From: Apostichopus japonicus | Taxonomy: Eukaryota; Echinodermata; Holothuroidea; Aspidochirotida; Stichopodidae | DNA: 64,000 bases | Direction of reading: 5' to 3' | Assembly: GCF_037975245.1 (NCBI RefSeq) | Contig: NC_092564.1 | Span: 2,755,984-2,819,983, forward strand | Shown here: positions 23,901 through 38,400 of the stretch, one piece after another | Layout of the letters: each line of letters begins with the position of its first letter | Position numbering within the stretch: position 1 is the first letter of the stretch | Translations under genes and position numbers: made by a program | The notes under the pieces: model-generated | What the model was told of the DNA's origin: nothing | The model's database searches: none | What the model saw: the letters and a program-made list of their open reading frames with translations, nothing else

Positions 23901-26300
23901 GTGTTTATATTTATTATATACAAAGCCACCTGTACCTCTTTTCAAACATATTGTAGTTGTTTTGTTAAACCTACTGCCACAAATCCCCAAATGGTCATAA
24001 TTATATCTTGTTCTGATAGTTCTAAAATATTACATGCACTTAAAGTCAATATATAATGAAGTATTATTTTAAAATAGTCACATTTTCCAGTTTGTTATAA
24101 TCGCAACCTGTGCAGCCATTACTTCAGCTTTTCTTTCTACATTACTCATTCCTAAGAGATGCAGAGTTGTAAAACTAAGTATCTCACTTTGAAAATGTTT
24201 CTTACAATCATTGTTTGTCTCAGCCGACAGAGATTGAATTACTTTATAAACAGGATTGTCAATGGTTCACAGAACGGGTGGCTGTTTGTTTGGATTTGTT
24301 GTTGTTGTCAAAATAGAACTCACATCCCATCGAATGCTTATCTGGCAGGATATTAATATCTGCTTAGTTTTCAATCACTGTCTTGCTTGATAAAAGAAGC
24401 CTCAAATCCAAGCTACGAACTCTGTTCAACTGATTAAAGCAACTTCTCTAGATACAGACATTTGGTGGAAGGATAGAAATGGTTAGAACTCTTTGAGCTT
24501 CAACAGTCTAAGTACACAATGAATAAAGGCTAAAAACCAGTATGATCACTTGATATTCTTCAACTTTAAACAATGAAAATGTAACCAGTTGTGGACAAAT
24601 TATGACATGAAATGATTTTTACTAAAACATTAACATAGATTTCAAGAATGCATAAGTGTGAAAGACAATTGGAATGGAACTGCAGGCAGATCATAGGATC
24701 CACACCCTATGTCTAGTGTTTTGTCGCACTTGAAACTTGGGCAGTACCATGAATTGAAAACGCCACAAGAAGCATACAAGCAATTAACTTCTACACAATC
24801 TACCTCCACTATAGTGAGCAATTAAACATTCCAAGAACGGGACTGTAAAATCGGTAAATACTGAAAATAATGTCAAAGGTACAAGTTAGTCAAAGATGAT
24901 TGTTAACCAACTTTTCAATCGTTTTTACTGAGCTGACGGCTAGTACAGTAACTAATTCATGTTTGTTCAAAATTCATGGAATGACACATAAACTAGTTTA
25001 AGTAATATCCTGATACTGCTGCTGTTGTAGAAGTTAAATAAATATCATCAGCATTCAGAGACTCATTTAGCAGAAGCAAAAGTCAGGTTAGTGTATCAGG
25101 CAAGCAGATAACATTGTCTGGAATCAAACACATGCTATATGCCACCACATCAGTCAACTAGGCAACATAAATGTATGTACTTTTAACAGGTTGTATAAAC
25201 ATTCTTGAAGGTTTGCAGTAACATCTGTCTTTTTTTCTGTATTGTTCAACAAGCTTATCTCATTTTTTCATGTTCAAATATATCAGGCTGGTGAGGAGAT
25301 GTGTTCCAAAAAATTGACCTGCTTTTTGATTGAGGAATGATTAACAGCCAAAGGTAATAATTGAAAATGTTTTGCTCTCTTTTTACATTACCATATGACC
25401 ATTGTTAACCCTGAAAATGTATGCAACATTGCATACTGTACATCATGACTTGCAACATGATGACTTGATGTCCCAAATAATGATTAATTTTGATGAAATA
25501 TACCACATTATGGATAAAGCCAAAAAGAACTATTACCAAGTATTATTCAAACTAAGATTGTAATAGATGAAACTAAACAACTTTCTTAATCTTTTTCACC
25601 AAGGGAAAGGTCAACTTGGTAAATCCATGAATAATTAATTTTATACACTACTCAATGTATCTGCACCAAGACACTTTCCCAGCAGTATTTACCCCATAAT
25701 GCAGAACAGAGACCATTATATGAAAAATCAAGAATCTACTTCAGCTAAATTATGAAAAAGGCAGAACAATTTCAATAATTCACTATTCATGTTTTTCTTA
25801 TTTGATCATAACTTGGCAGGATTGTTAAAAGTATCATAAATTAGGAATGGAATAAAACCCTGTTGCAATATTTCTTTGCTATACCCAACATACCTTGTTA
25901 TTTTTATGTGAATATTATAATGGTAGTTATTTTAATTTAACTAAATATAAACTTCTTATGATCACATGAAAATTAAAGAAAAAAACTTGAAACGTAATGG
26001 AAGACAGGTCACATAGATTTTAATACACCCTCATGCATTCTAAAATGCCATTTCAGATTGAAAATATTATTTATATACAGATGTACATAAAATTCGAACA
26101 TTATTAATCTCAAATTACATGGAAGACAAATCATCATGAAGCAAATTTTGAGATAACTTTGAGTAAATAAGTCTGGACACTAAACATTAACTAAACTCTT
26201 CCAAGCAGAAATCTTCAATGTGTAATACAGTAGTTCCTTCCTCTCCCGTCACAACTGAAGCTATTAAAGTAATTCAAAAGCTTGCTAAAAGCTCAAAATT
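23901..26300. other. CpG-poor non-coding DNA between the SINE and CDO1
   Basis: No coding exon seen on either strand. CpG is rare (around two per 600 bp near 25 kb). Part of this stretch could belong to a long CDO1 3' UTR, since CDO1 is transcribed toward it, but a nearer poly(A) signal exists at 26308-26317. Confidence 0.4.
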
Positions 26301-26307
26301 GTCAACT

Positions 26308-26317
26308 TTTATTTATT
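26308..26317 (-). promoter_or_regulatory. Candidate CDO1 poly(A) signal (two overlapping AATAAA)
   Basis: On the minus strand AATAAATAAA contains two overlapping AATAAA hexamers about 115 nt after the CDO1 stop codon. The position is reasonable for a short 3' UTR, but AT-richness makes other sites further downstream possible. Confidence 0.4.
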
Positions 26318-26429
26318 TTTTGCTTTCTCGCTTTTCCTTGAAGCCTTTCTTGTTTTGTTTTTTAGTCTTTTGTCAATGAACTGATCGATCAATTAGCTGC
26401 TGGTTTTGGAGTAGTCCACTGTACGTTGG

Positions 26430-26477
26430 TTAGTCACCTTCTGCTGTGATGCACGCTGACTGACAGCCGTTCACATT
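26430..26477 (-). CDS. CDO1: CDO1 coding exon 5 (C-terminus and stop)
   Basis: After acceptor TAACAG the frame reads [15 protein letters not shown] and TAA. Human CDO1 ends NATSGSLENN after RTP, so a short polar tail is expected. The match is by position and frame rather than strong identity, which makes this the least certain coding exon. Confidence 0.75.
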   Translation of the reverse strand, partial: NVNGCQSACITAEGD

Positions 26478-29400
26478 CTGTTAAAAATAACAAAACAAAA
26501 TAAATTGTTATGAGTATACAACAACACACAGGCTCATGTGATACAACTACTGCAGTATTTACTGATGCGAAAATAGTGGCGTGTTTGTAGTAAAGTGTTA
26601 TCTTAGAGAGTAATTAATATTTTACACCTGCTCCAATCCACTTTGTACGGGCCTATATTTGCAAATCCTTGTAATAATAGATTTGTTGTATAAAGCTTTT
26701 AACTATAATTCTTTTTCTTTTCATTGGATTTGATGACAGAATAGGATTTATCTTCATGAATCTGATTTGTGATGCTAAAGCAAACACAATTTTTCAGATA
26801 AAAGCTCATTGCGTTCTGAATAAAACATTTACAAAGTCTACAATATGTCATCAAAACAGAAGAAAAACTAGAAAAGTGTAAACAGCATGGTAGACACAGT
26901 TTCATGATATTTGTATACAAGTTAAAAAACCTCAGAATGTTACGTATAACTGAAGTACTGTAATTCTGGTCGATTAGACATCGTCAACATACCTACAACG
27001 ACGCTTACAGCAATCTTTAATATTTCTAATCTTTATCAGTTTGGTTCCTTGGAACTTAAACATGGGAGTGACATTATAGCCATAAATCATTAATATGCCG
27101 GAACATTCATCTCTTAACTCCATTGTTCTTATTTAATCTCAGCACGTCCGTATATATGTTATTTTAATTGTTGGGTTAATGATACACGGGTGCTTTTTCT
27201 CTGATATTTACATTTTCAAACTGAACAAGAGATACGGTCATTATCATATGTCAGCTTATTAGCAAAAAAACAAAAAAGATAGCATTTCTAATCTTTATCA
27301 TTTTGGTTCCTTGGAACTTAAACATGGGAGTGACATTATAGCCATAAATCATTAATATGCCGGAACATTCATCTCTTAACTCCATTGTTCTCATTTAATT
27401 TCAGCACGTCCGTATATGTTATCTTAATTTTTGGGTTAATGATACACGGGTGCTTTTTCTCTGATATTTACATTTTCAAACTGAACAAGAGATACGGTCA
27501 TTATCATATGTCAGCTTATTAGCAAAAAAAAACAACAAAGATAGCATTTCTAATCTTTATCATTTTGGTTCCTTGGAACTTAAACATGGGAGTGACATTT
27601 TAGCTATAAATCATTAATATGCCGGAACGTTCATCTCTTAACTCCATTGTTCTCATCTAATCTCAGCACATCTGTCTATGCTAATCTTAATTGTTGGGTT
27701 AATTATACACGGGTGCTTTTTCTCTGATATTTACATTTTCAAACTGAACAGGAGGTAAGGTCTTTATCGTGTGTCATCTTATTAGCAGAAAAAGGAAAAA
27801 CAACAAAGATAGCATTGTAATATCCTTCTAATCCAATGTAACTGAGAGCTTTGAGTCTTATCTTATCCCAGTGTCACATTCATCATCTAAAGTACAAGCT
27901 ATTCTATAAAGAGAACAGTTTGACTATCACAGCATAATATGTACCTCTTGGATTGTTTCATAGTGCTAGAGGTTAAAGAACTTTCAGCTCTGTGTGTGTG
28001 CTGCAAAGATAACTTTATAATCATGCAATGGCTAATTACTAGTGTGTCTATCCCATCCTATGATACTGAGATTAAATTTAAATCAAGTAATACAGTCAAA
28101 AGCTTAACCACATGACCATGGAAGTCTGTTTACAGACAACTCCAGTTTCATGAATTCACAATATTGGTGGAGAGCCTTGAGGAGTGTATAGACAAGATAT
28201 ACTGGTTAGATGCTGTATATATTGTAGTATAATATAATACAGACATCTATTAAAAGAAAACTGAGAGGCTACTTCAAATAATGCAGACTACAGTGGATTC
28301 AGTTCAACAACAGTTTTGCACAATCCAGTCCAAACAGCATAACATGTTACATCTTCACATACAGTAGCGTTAGACATGTGGGACATTTTAATAGCCTTGG
28401 ATACTAATAGACTTTAATAACCATGCATGCAGATCATTAACTTGACTACTCAAGATGGGGGAGAGTATGTACAGGTACCACTATTATGTCCCGTAACTAT
28501 TATTAAGTTATGATCAAAGTTAAATATTCAATTTACATTATGTCACTTACGAAAGGTGTCCGCTTTCCAAACCTGGACCAGAAAGTCACTTTGGTACTGA
28601 AAGTCTTTCCTGTCCTCTGATCAAAACACTTGCAGGTATCAAAGGGAGGTGAATACAGGTGAAGGCTGCAGGCAGTTTCTGTATGGCTTTTATTTTCCAC
28701 TCTGTGAAGGCCTTTTTCATCTATTCAAAAGAAAACCAAACTTCTCATATTTCCTGTACTTGATACAGTAAATTTTTCAAAGTGATGTCTTAACGTTAAA
28801 CTAATATCAAATCCTCAAACTGTAATTTCTTGTCAATGAATTTCTGAACATAACATACACAATCTGCTGAATGCTGTTGTTCAGAAATAATGTATTAATT
28901 GTAGAACATTAAACACTAAAGAGGACTTGCTCCTAAATTTTCCTTATCGAATCTTATGGTAAAATTACAAAATGGGAGAGTACTCTCATAGTTTGCAATA
29001 AATAGATGGTGAATGAAGTACAAAGTTAAATGTGGGGGTAATCACAAAATGAGATACAGTACGCCTACAGAAATTGCCCAGATTTTCATAATATTCTTTC
29101 CTTTATCAGAAATTTGAGATGTACAGGTTGGTGTAGTAACACAGTTATGAAAGTTGAGGAATTAATTTGGTAAGGAGTCATAATTGCCAGACTTTGAAAG
29201 TCTTACAGCGTGCTATCATTCACTCCTCTTCACTATAGATAGTAGGCCACTTTTCCAAAGGTTACATCAATGAACAAATGAACAAATCGCAAACACTTCA
29301 AAACAGTAACCTCAAATCTGACAATGAGCATTTAACTATCATCAACAGTTGAAAGTCTTAAACTGTGTAAAGCAAACCATAACATACGCATAAAATGTAT

Positions 29401-32400
29401 GTTTAACAAGAAGTTTCATTGTACAGTACTATATACATATACCCTGTAAATAGCCTCTAGAGTACATAGCCTAGTACAGTACTACTGCATGTACACATAC
29501 AAGAATGATCTGGAAATAGTCAAGTATCACAGTCTAGTGAGAGGAAATACCAGGAACTTCTGCGGTTTTAATGAGGAAAGATATTTTAGGCGTTCGTACA
29601 GTAGCAAACGTTTAATTAAAATATTGATTAAATTTCGCAATTAGTCACTCAAAGCAAACCCGTAAGTTGAATCACTTACAGTTTTTGAACTATTAATAAT
29701 CTGTCTCTAAACTGCTTAGTAACTGCACTTTGACCTACTGTCATATATAACTGTGCCCTGTAGAAAATACTAAATACTGTAGTTATGTACAGTACAGTAG
29801 GCCAACTGATCATATAACTTAATTGGTAACATGTCAAAAAGTCTATCAACCTTCTTCCTCATTCCACCACCCTAACAGTAGTTAATAAAAGCAACCTAAG
29901 TACAGTACAAACCAATATCTTCACATAACAAATCCTAAATACAGCAAATATTTATGTATAAGGTATCGCATTTATATGGCAAAATGATTATTATGCAAAA
30001 TGGTCATATTGCCATTCAATTGCAAAGATTGATATAGCAAGTTCCTTACACACTGACATGATTGTCTTAATTATTACAAACTTCAGAGCTTTCCAAAGTT
30101 TGCACCAACTTTAAACACTTACTTATTCCCTGAAATAAGTCTTGTCTTTTGGTGATCACTATCTACAAAAACATCTTGAAGTCATATACTGTAACTACCG
30201 TAGACTCAATAACACTAACAATCGTTTGCTTCCACTGCCCTTTGTATAAATTACAGAATAGGGTCAGTTAATACAGGCGATGTCATATTTTTCACAGCTA
30301 CTGTATCACAATTTTCTCCTCGCAGAAATCAAGATATCATTGTGGACTACTGTAGGCAAAAAGTCAAAGATAAAACATCCCTTACAGTACTGAAGCTTAC
30401 ATCTTCTTCCCAAAACTAGGGACAATACAGGCACGCAACATTGAAATGGACAATGTATTTAGCAGAGGAGAGCTCTATATTTCTCTCTCTCGGTCGCCTA
30501 CTGTAAGAGCAGTTTAACGCAGGACTCAGCTACTGTACATACAAAACTGACCCTCTAGGTACCACAGACTAACAAAATGTACAGTACATAATTTTCCAGC
30601 TGGTTATAAGGTTATTACACTGTACTGTAGGAGGAGGTCACTGATATGATATTAAAACAGTAAACTGCAAAGTCTCACATTTGAACTGCTGTACTTACAG
30701 TTGGTTTCACTAAAACACTAAATGACAGGTTTACAATCGATACACTGTACAGTATAGTGTAAAATATTTCCAATGTCTACAGTATTTAAACTTCTAGGGG
30801 TAATACAGTAGTCTTCGTCCTTTAACAGTTATATGAATCTAGTTAGGCACTTTAACAATTATCAAAATTTCTAAATAACAAAATTTGCCCTCTTTTTTTA
30901 GATTTATACAAACATCTTTATACATCCTGCTCCAATAAACTTATAAAATTGTATACGACTGATTGCTCTTCACTGATTGGGAAGCAGACCCAAAAATCAC
31001 CTATTGACCTCACAAATTTAAATTCACTGGTCGTAGGGTTTCAAAGCTAAAACTGTTCTGGGTTGAAAGTAAGTGCGGTAGATGGAAGCAAAAATGTCTT
31101 TCGTTGAAAAGGATGCAAAAAAAAACAAACACTTGGATACTGTACTGTACGTTAGCTACAACCCTTGTTTTGCTCATCTTTTTCCCTTTCTTCTATAATA
31201 AAAAAAGAATTTACTACCATGTCGACCTCCACATTTTATAGGTCCAACAGTAAAAATTCACTGCTCATGTCATCTGCTGGAGTATTGCAGTATTACCACC
31301 CCATGCAGTAGTGCATTGATTCTGTACATGTTCACTCATTTTTAGCTTTAGTACAACAGGCTTTCCCAAGCTTGCTGTATTCTATTTAACAGTTAATAAT
31401 GTATAGAATTCTCAGGGTATAATTAAAAATAGTCAGTTACTGTATCATATATTAAGAAATGCTATACAAAATGGGCAAATTCAAATTGCTACGATAGATG
31501 CAAGTGTGATGATGTACATATAGCAGTTTTCATCATAAGGAAATATTTAGTCTTTCATATGACACAAAAGTTCAACTTTTGCCACTTAAAATTGACTACT
31601 AAACTAATCCCTGTACTCCATTGAAATTTTTAAATCTTCCTAGATTTTGGTCATCTTGCTGAATGCATCTTCTGTTTAAAGACCAACTAAGGAGACAACA
31701 TTTTTTGGGGGGATTTTCCATTAATTTGGGAGTTTACATACCCATAATCAACATGTGTAAAAAATAATGTTCGAAAACCTACTATAAACCATCAAAAAAC
31801 GACCACGAAAATGGAAATTTTGGGGAGTCATGTGACATGCACCTCTGGTATGTCTGAAAACAGAGATTGACCTAAAGGAGCCTCTGGTCACCGTGTGACG
31901 TCATGTTTGGTATACCGCGAAAATCAAACGCTGAAATAGGCACTGTTTATACACAGATAGCAAACAATTGTACTGTATTTGACTTCCAATTTCGAGCGTT
32001 TGAAAAGCTGTTAGCTTAATACAAGAACACATGAAGGAAAACAACTAGTTTTTAGACAATTTTAAGCAGAAAATTTAGTAAAATGGGTTATTTTATTAAC
32101 AAAATTTCCACTCAAATTATATTCTGTCAACTTCAGCAAACAAAGTGAATGTCCTTTATCTCATGTAGATACTGTTTGGCAAATACTGTATCAGCCTGGA
32201 CAAGGCGATTCCAAAGCTGTAATCAGAATAGTCAACATCTAATCTACCTTAGGTAGATTATTTTGTATGTCAGAGAGTCGGTCTGTGTGATATAAAACTC
32301 CAGTCTGTACTGTACGTAAACCTGTGAAAGTATCTTTAGACTTTTGTAAGCGTTGATATCCCAGCTATGGATCTGCATACATAGAATTCTGTCCAATAAC

Positions 32401-35400
32401 TTGTATTTGAGACTTGAACAAGCTAAAGGACAAAACATACTTTCAATTAATTTCTTTAACTTTTCGAAATGTTCTTGTTCATATTGTACATGCTTGGTTC
32501 GCTATATAGCCTTTTTCTGGCAGCCAACACTCACCACAGATGTAGGCGACTTGATTTTCGTGATAATCGTTAGCAGCAAACTGTTCCATGGGTCTCTTTT
32601 TCGATGCCTTCTCTGGCCAGTGATATAGCGTCTCTGTTAAAGTGCCATCCAGCATTTTCATAAAGCAATGAGCATCAGAATGGCTGTGAATTGAGCTATA
32701 AGCAAGAAAACATAAAAACAAACGAGAATTTAAAAAAATAATAAGTTTGCTGGGAATTAGTTCTGTTTTAGTGTTAATAGAGTGAAACTTATTTTAATTA
32801 TAAGTTTAAGGATGGACAGTTGTGAGAACTTTTGAGGCAAACGTGTCAACGTCTGCTGCTCCCGTTCCCATTGCAGTTCTATTAGCTGAGCCTGCCTCAT
32901 TGTCCCCATCTTAAACGATGATTCACCGTCCAAGTATACACTTATGCTTTATCAACAGAGAGCATTATATATATTAGGGATTTATGTTGTATTTAACAAC
33001 ATTGTGGTGAAGCTGTGGCAAACAAAAATGCTTCCGTAGCCAGCCAAATACAAATATAAATTTTAAACCACATCAAAGCAACAAATGAACAAAATGAAGT
33101 CATTTTTAATGTCATTCTGACAAGTTTGTAACACAGACATTTTATGCCATGTGACAATGATCACTGACAACCAAAAGCTGATTCCCCTTAGAATATGCCT
33201 TCATGATATCCAACGAAACGTGACATAGATGTTAATTTAGTTCCAGATCTAGCACAACTGTTTGTACAAATCAATACAAATGGTGCCTTAGCTAAACAGC
33301 TTTTTCACTTAATTCAAACAGAGATGCCATGTTAGCAGTATAATTGTCCAGCAGTATAGTACTACTAAACAATGTACTGTATATCACATCGATGCAGTTA
33401 GAAGTACTGCACTATATCACACAAGGGCTGTCCAACAATTAAACTACATTCAGATCTTAGTTGAGCTTGGATAATTCGAGTCTGGCCTACTGAACTAGCA
33501 CTTATCCTAGTACTGTACCTGTAGTAAAGTTAGCACTTATCCTAGTACTGTACAGTATAACTAGCACTTATCCTAGTACTGTATACTGTAACTAGCACTT
33601 ATCCTAGTACTGTACAGTATAACTAGCACTTATCCTAGTACTGTACAGTTTAACTACCAATTATCCTAGTACTGTACCTGTAGTATAGCTAGCACTTATC
33701 CTAGTACTGTACCTGTAGTATAACTAGCACTTATCCTAGTACTGTACCTGTAGTATAACTAGCACTTATCCTAGTACTGTAGTATAGCTAGCACTTATCC
33801 TAGTACTGTACCTGTAGTATAACTAGCACTTATCCTAGTACTGTACCTGTAGTATAACTAGCACTTATCCTAGTACTGTAGTATAGCTAGCACTTATCCT
33901 AGTACTGTACCTGTAGTATAGCTAGCACTTATCCTAGTACCTGTAGTATAGCTAGCACTTATCCTAGTACCTGTAGTATAGCTAGCACTTATCCTAGTAT
34001 TGTACAGTATAACTAGCACTTATCCTAGTACTGTACCTGTAGTATAGCTAGCACTTATCCTAGTACTGTACAATATAACTAGCACTTATCCTAGTACTGT
34101 TACTGTAGTACAGCTACTGTAGCACTTATCCTAGTACTGTACCTGTAGTATAGCTAGCACTTATCCTAGTACCTGTAGTTTAGCTAGCACTTATCCTACT
34201 GTAGTACTGTATCTGTACAGTATACTGTAGCTGTTTGGGCCCCTACAGTATTCAGAGTTGAATTTGAGGAAGAGGGGGGGGGGGGTGCAGGGTTCATCTA
34301 ATGACTGATACATCCCCCTTGTGGGAAATGGTCTAGGGCAGGGTCTTAGGGAAGGGATGACAGTTTATGTTAATAGTAAGGGGGGTAGGGGGGTGTTGCA
34401 TGAAAATCAAGCTTTCATAACCATCATTTCACTACATTCTTGTAGTATGTGACGCTGTAAGTGCTTTATAGCCATTATTCCAACACCCTGTTGACAGGTT
34501 AATTTACTGTTGACTGTTACTAAGTTCTGCTACTTTATTTATTAATATATTATTTATTATTTATTCTTAAACTATTTGCACACCTTAAACCCATATAACC
34601 TTTCCATGGTGAAGCCCAAAAAAAAGATAAAAATACAGTATCAAAGTTCAAATCAAGCACCATCATACCATAGAAGAATTGAACACAAGCCAAAGAAAAC
34701 ATCAGGTAGAAAAGATGATACACTTCAGGTGCTGTATATTTCCAGCTAAATGGAAAGGAATTTAATCATCTGAGCTAGGACCTAGATGCCACATCATTGG
34801 CACAGCTGTTCAAGGTCAAATGAATGTTCTAGAAGTTGTTTGGTACCCTGTAATACCATCCACAGACAATATCCTGAACCTTAAGTCATTTCCTTTCTAT
34901 ATGTAGGCCATATATATGTACAGTATGTTGCATCAGCCTTCAGTTAATGTAGCTGAAGCCAAGTTCTTGGACATGAGAAACAACTTGAACATGAAGTTGT
35001 ACAGAGACTGACTTGGGGTTTGCATCTGAGATGAACGAAGTATGCCTTACACAGTATGCTATACTGTTTACAGTAAGGTGGGAAGGGGAGGGATGGGAAG
35101 GGGAGGGATGAGAAGGGGAGAGATGAGAAGGGGAGGGATGAGAAGGGGAGGGATGAGAAGGGGAGGGATGAGAAGGGGAGGGATGAGAAGGGGAGGGATG
35201 AGAAGGGGAGGGTGGGACAAGAAGCAGTACTGCACACCAAGTCTACAGAAACAGACATGAGGTTTGAATCTGAGATGAATGAAGTATGCCTTACAGTGTG
35301 CGACACTGTATATGCTACACTGGAAAGGGGAGGGATGGTATGGGAAGGGGAGAGATGGGAACGAGAGGGATGGGAAGGGGAGGGGATGGATGGATGGATG

Positions 35401-38400
35401 GAATGGGTTGGCATAAATTTCCTCTACAGGTTAGGGATGCATAGATTACTTAAAATGAAGAAATAATCACTCTGAAGGGATGTTTGGATGGAAAGCTTTG
35501 GTTGATTGTTTTGTTTTAAAGAGATGTATTATATGTGTAAAGTAAATTATTGGGAAACTGAAAAGTACTACAAAATTTCCTGCAGAGTGAGAGGGTATTC
35601 CAAGCCTGGTATTCTTGTAGATGAAAGAGTACTGGCCAATCATTCATCAGACACATAAGGCAACACCAATTAATTTTGATTTTCTCCTCCAATACTCATA
35701 AATGATCCAGATCTTCTAAAACCTGTAGATGTCCAGAGAAAGACTTAAAGAGCTGGGGAGAAATTGGGGCTTGTAAAAATCAAATGGGATCATCAAAAGG
35801 TTTACTACCTTAAATACAAATTGTCACAATGGCAGAAAAGGCCCCAGAGTGCCATTTTGGGGCAAAGAAAATAGCAATTTTCCTGACCTCTGTCCCAACC
35901 ATAGTTGGGCTGAGGTCATTGGTAACAAATCCTTAGTTGATGGAAGGGGGAGGGTTGTGAATATTTCTTCCTTGTCCCTAGGGGTCAATGTATGAGAAGG
36001 CTTTAAACACTGGTGTCTTCCTTGTGCAGTACTTTGAATTCTCACCTGCCTTGACTTTCACCCCAACAGAGGAGCATCAAATTAAATTTGCCGTTCCCTT
36101 CGTCCACTAAGTTTCTTGTGTACCTGCAGAAGATGAAAAGAAGTAGATCTTCATACTAAAGTACAGTATTATATACGTTGTTGCATAAATGAATCTTAAA
36201 TACCGCAGAAGTTTAAGTACACTACAGACTTTGTAACATTAACACAAATATCAAAATGCAGATATATATTATGAATGTATTGAGACGAGGACAATTCTGT
36301 ATAATTGCACAAAATCCACAACATGGAAGAATTAACCTAATACTAAACCATCTACTGTAAACAATCTCTGTGTACACTATGGGTAGTGGAAATGCTGCAG
36401 GGTCATAAAAAAATCGCACATTTAGTGTCTCTAGTCAAAGAATTTGTAATATATAGAAAGAATGAACAGCAAACAATGCATCTACGGTCTTGAAACTTGG
36501 CAATAGAACAATATTCTGCCAAGTGACCGTGCTATAATTAGAACTGACATGATATTGACTGAATACACTTGGGGTTTGTACTACAGTACGTGTGCAGACA
36601 ACGTCAAAATTACTAGCCTTGACAGGGCCAGGGGATGTTAGTTTCTGACCTTTTCAAACTAAGCTGCAGGAAGAAAGAAATTTAAACAAACTATGACAAA
36701 CTAAGTACTGTATGACCTAGCTTTCATATATATCTCTATATATACCTACTGTGCTATACAACTTCAAAATGGTTGATTTGGAAGAAAGAGGGCAGTGACC
36801 TCATTGAGGGCGCACTGCAAGAGTTTTACCAGTCTGTAGGTCTGAGTATACATACGTACAGTATGCATACGAGACAGGTAAAGAGAGGAATGAAGTAACA
36901 ACTGTATGTATTAACTTTAGATATGATATAACAGGCATGGTGATCATACTTGTGACTCTCAGAGTGATAATTACTGATTGACCCACAAGTTAGAGAACTT
37001 TTTAAGTTTGCCATTTCTGGCATTGTACAGTATACTGTACTTTAGGTAAAAAGTAAGGTTATACTGCGCTGAACCACTATTTACAATAAAACTGTATCAA
37101 ACCACTAGTACAGTACAAAGAGTCGCACTTGTAGCAGTTATAATTTCCAAAGCTACAGTTCTGTATGACAAAATGGCAAACTGATAATAAAGCTTACAGT
37201 ACAATACCAATTAGTGTATAACGTAAAGTGTACCAGTAGTCATCAAAGATTATCCAATAGTACAGTATGGGAGTTCTCTAACCTGTACCATTCCAATTCT
37301 CTTGTTGCCGCTGGTTACACTGCATGTCATGCTGTCACTGGATGTGGTGCATGGCCCATCTCCAGATCAAAGCCTCAGATAATGTAGAGTCTGTACAAAC
37401 CTAACCAGCAATTTCTTTCATAAATACAGTAGGATTTACTATACAGCTGCACAAACAGTTCAGTACAGTATTGTACTGGACATACTGTACGTAATACATA
37501 CTGTGCATACAGTACAGTACAGTGTTCTACGTAACACATAAATTGTATACAGTAACAGTATAGTACAGTGTTGTATCATGTACAATACATAATGTGTATA
37601 CAGTACAGTACAGTGTTGTACTGTACACAATACATACTGTGCATACATAGTTGAAGCAGTCAAGTCACTCAAAGTGGAAGAGTACCGTAGGCCATCTTTC
37701 TTTTGTTAATAATCTCTACCCTATAATGCAGTCTCTATACAGTAATGGATCATGTACAGCAGCAAAGGTTACAAACCACGAAATAGAACCATTCGTCCAT
37801 AGAATTTCCGTCATTGATTTGTTCTTGCCACACTGAAGACTCACCCCAAACCGTGTGCTGCCATCTGAAAAAGTTAACTTTCTGTTGCTTGCACGTGACG
37901 TTTGGTTTGTGTCACTACAAAATGCAGACAGTAATGCAACGTGATACCTTAAACAAGTGTATATCCGATCCTATTGTAATTTCTGACTCTCCAGTTGAAC
38001 GGGTTCATACTTATAAATACTTAGGGGTTGTTGTTAATGACAAACTTAGCTGGTCAGATAATATAGATCTAATTATGTCAAAGTTAAATTCTCGTCTATA
38101 CTGTTTGAGGAAATTGAAATTATTTCATGTTGAACATACCCTTCTGTCATTATTCTACCGTTCCGTCATTACCAGCATTTTCACTTATTGTATTGTGTGT
38201 TGGGATGGTAGCATTACTGAACAGGACAAGAAGAGAATCAATAGCATAATAAGGAAATCTGAACGTCTGATTGGGAATCATCAGCAGTCGCTCGATTCTT
38301 TCTATAATTCCTGCCTTCAACGTAAGCTCCGCACCGTGCTTGATGACACCGATCACCCGTTACACAGTGATCTCGTTGGACGATTCACTGGGCGGAGTGG

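Noticed and set aside
10567-26300. Kinase, FN3 or transmembrane exons completing the TIE-like gene
   Set aside because: I looked for HRDLAARN-like, DFG-like and EGF-like coding in all frames by eye and saw none, but very short or divergent exons could be missed.
33498-34206. Regular repeats that could suggest a CRISPR array
   Set aside because: Linkers are a few recurring variants and not unique spacers, there are no cas genes, and the window is eukaryotic.
34944-35414. Open frames with repeated LPFSS or MRRGG units
   Set aside because: They arise from the 16-bp purine satellite and not from a gene.
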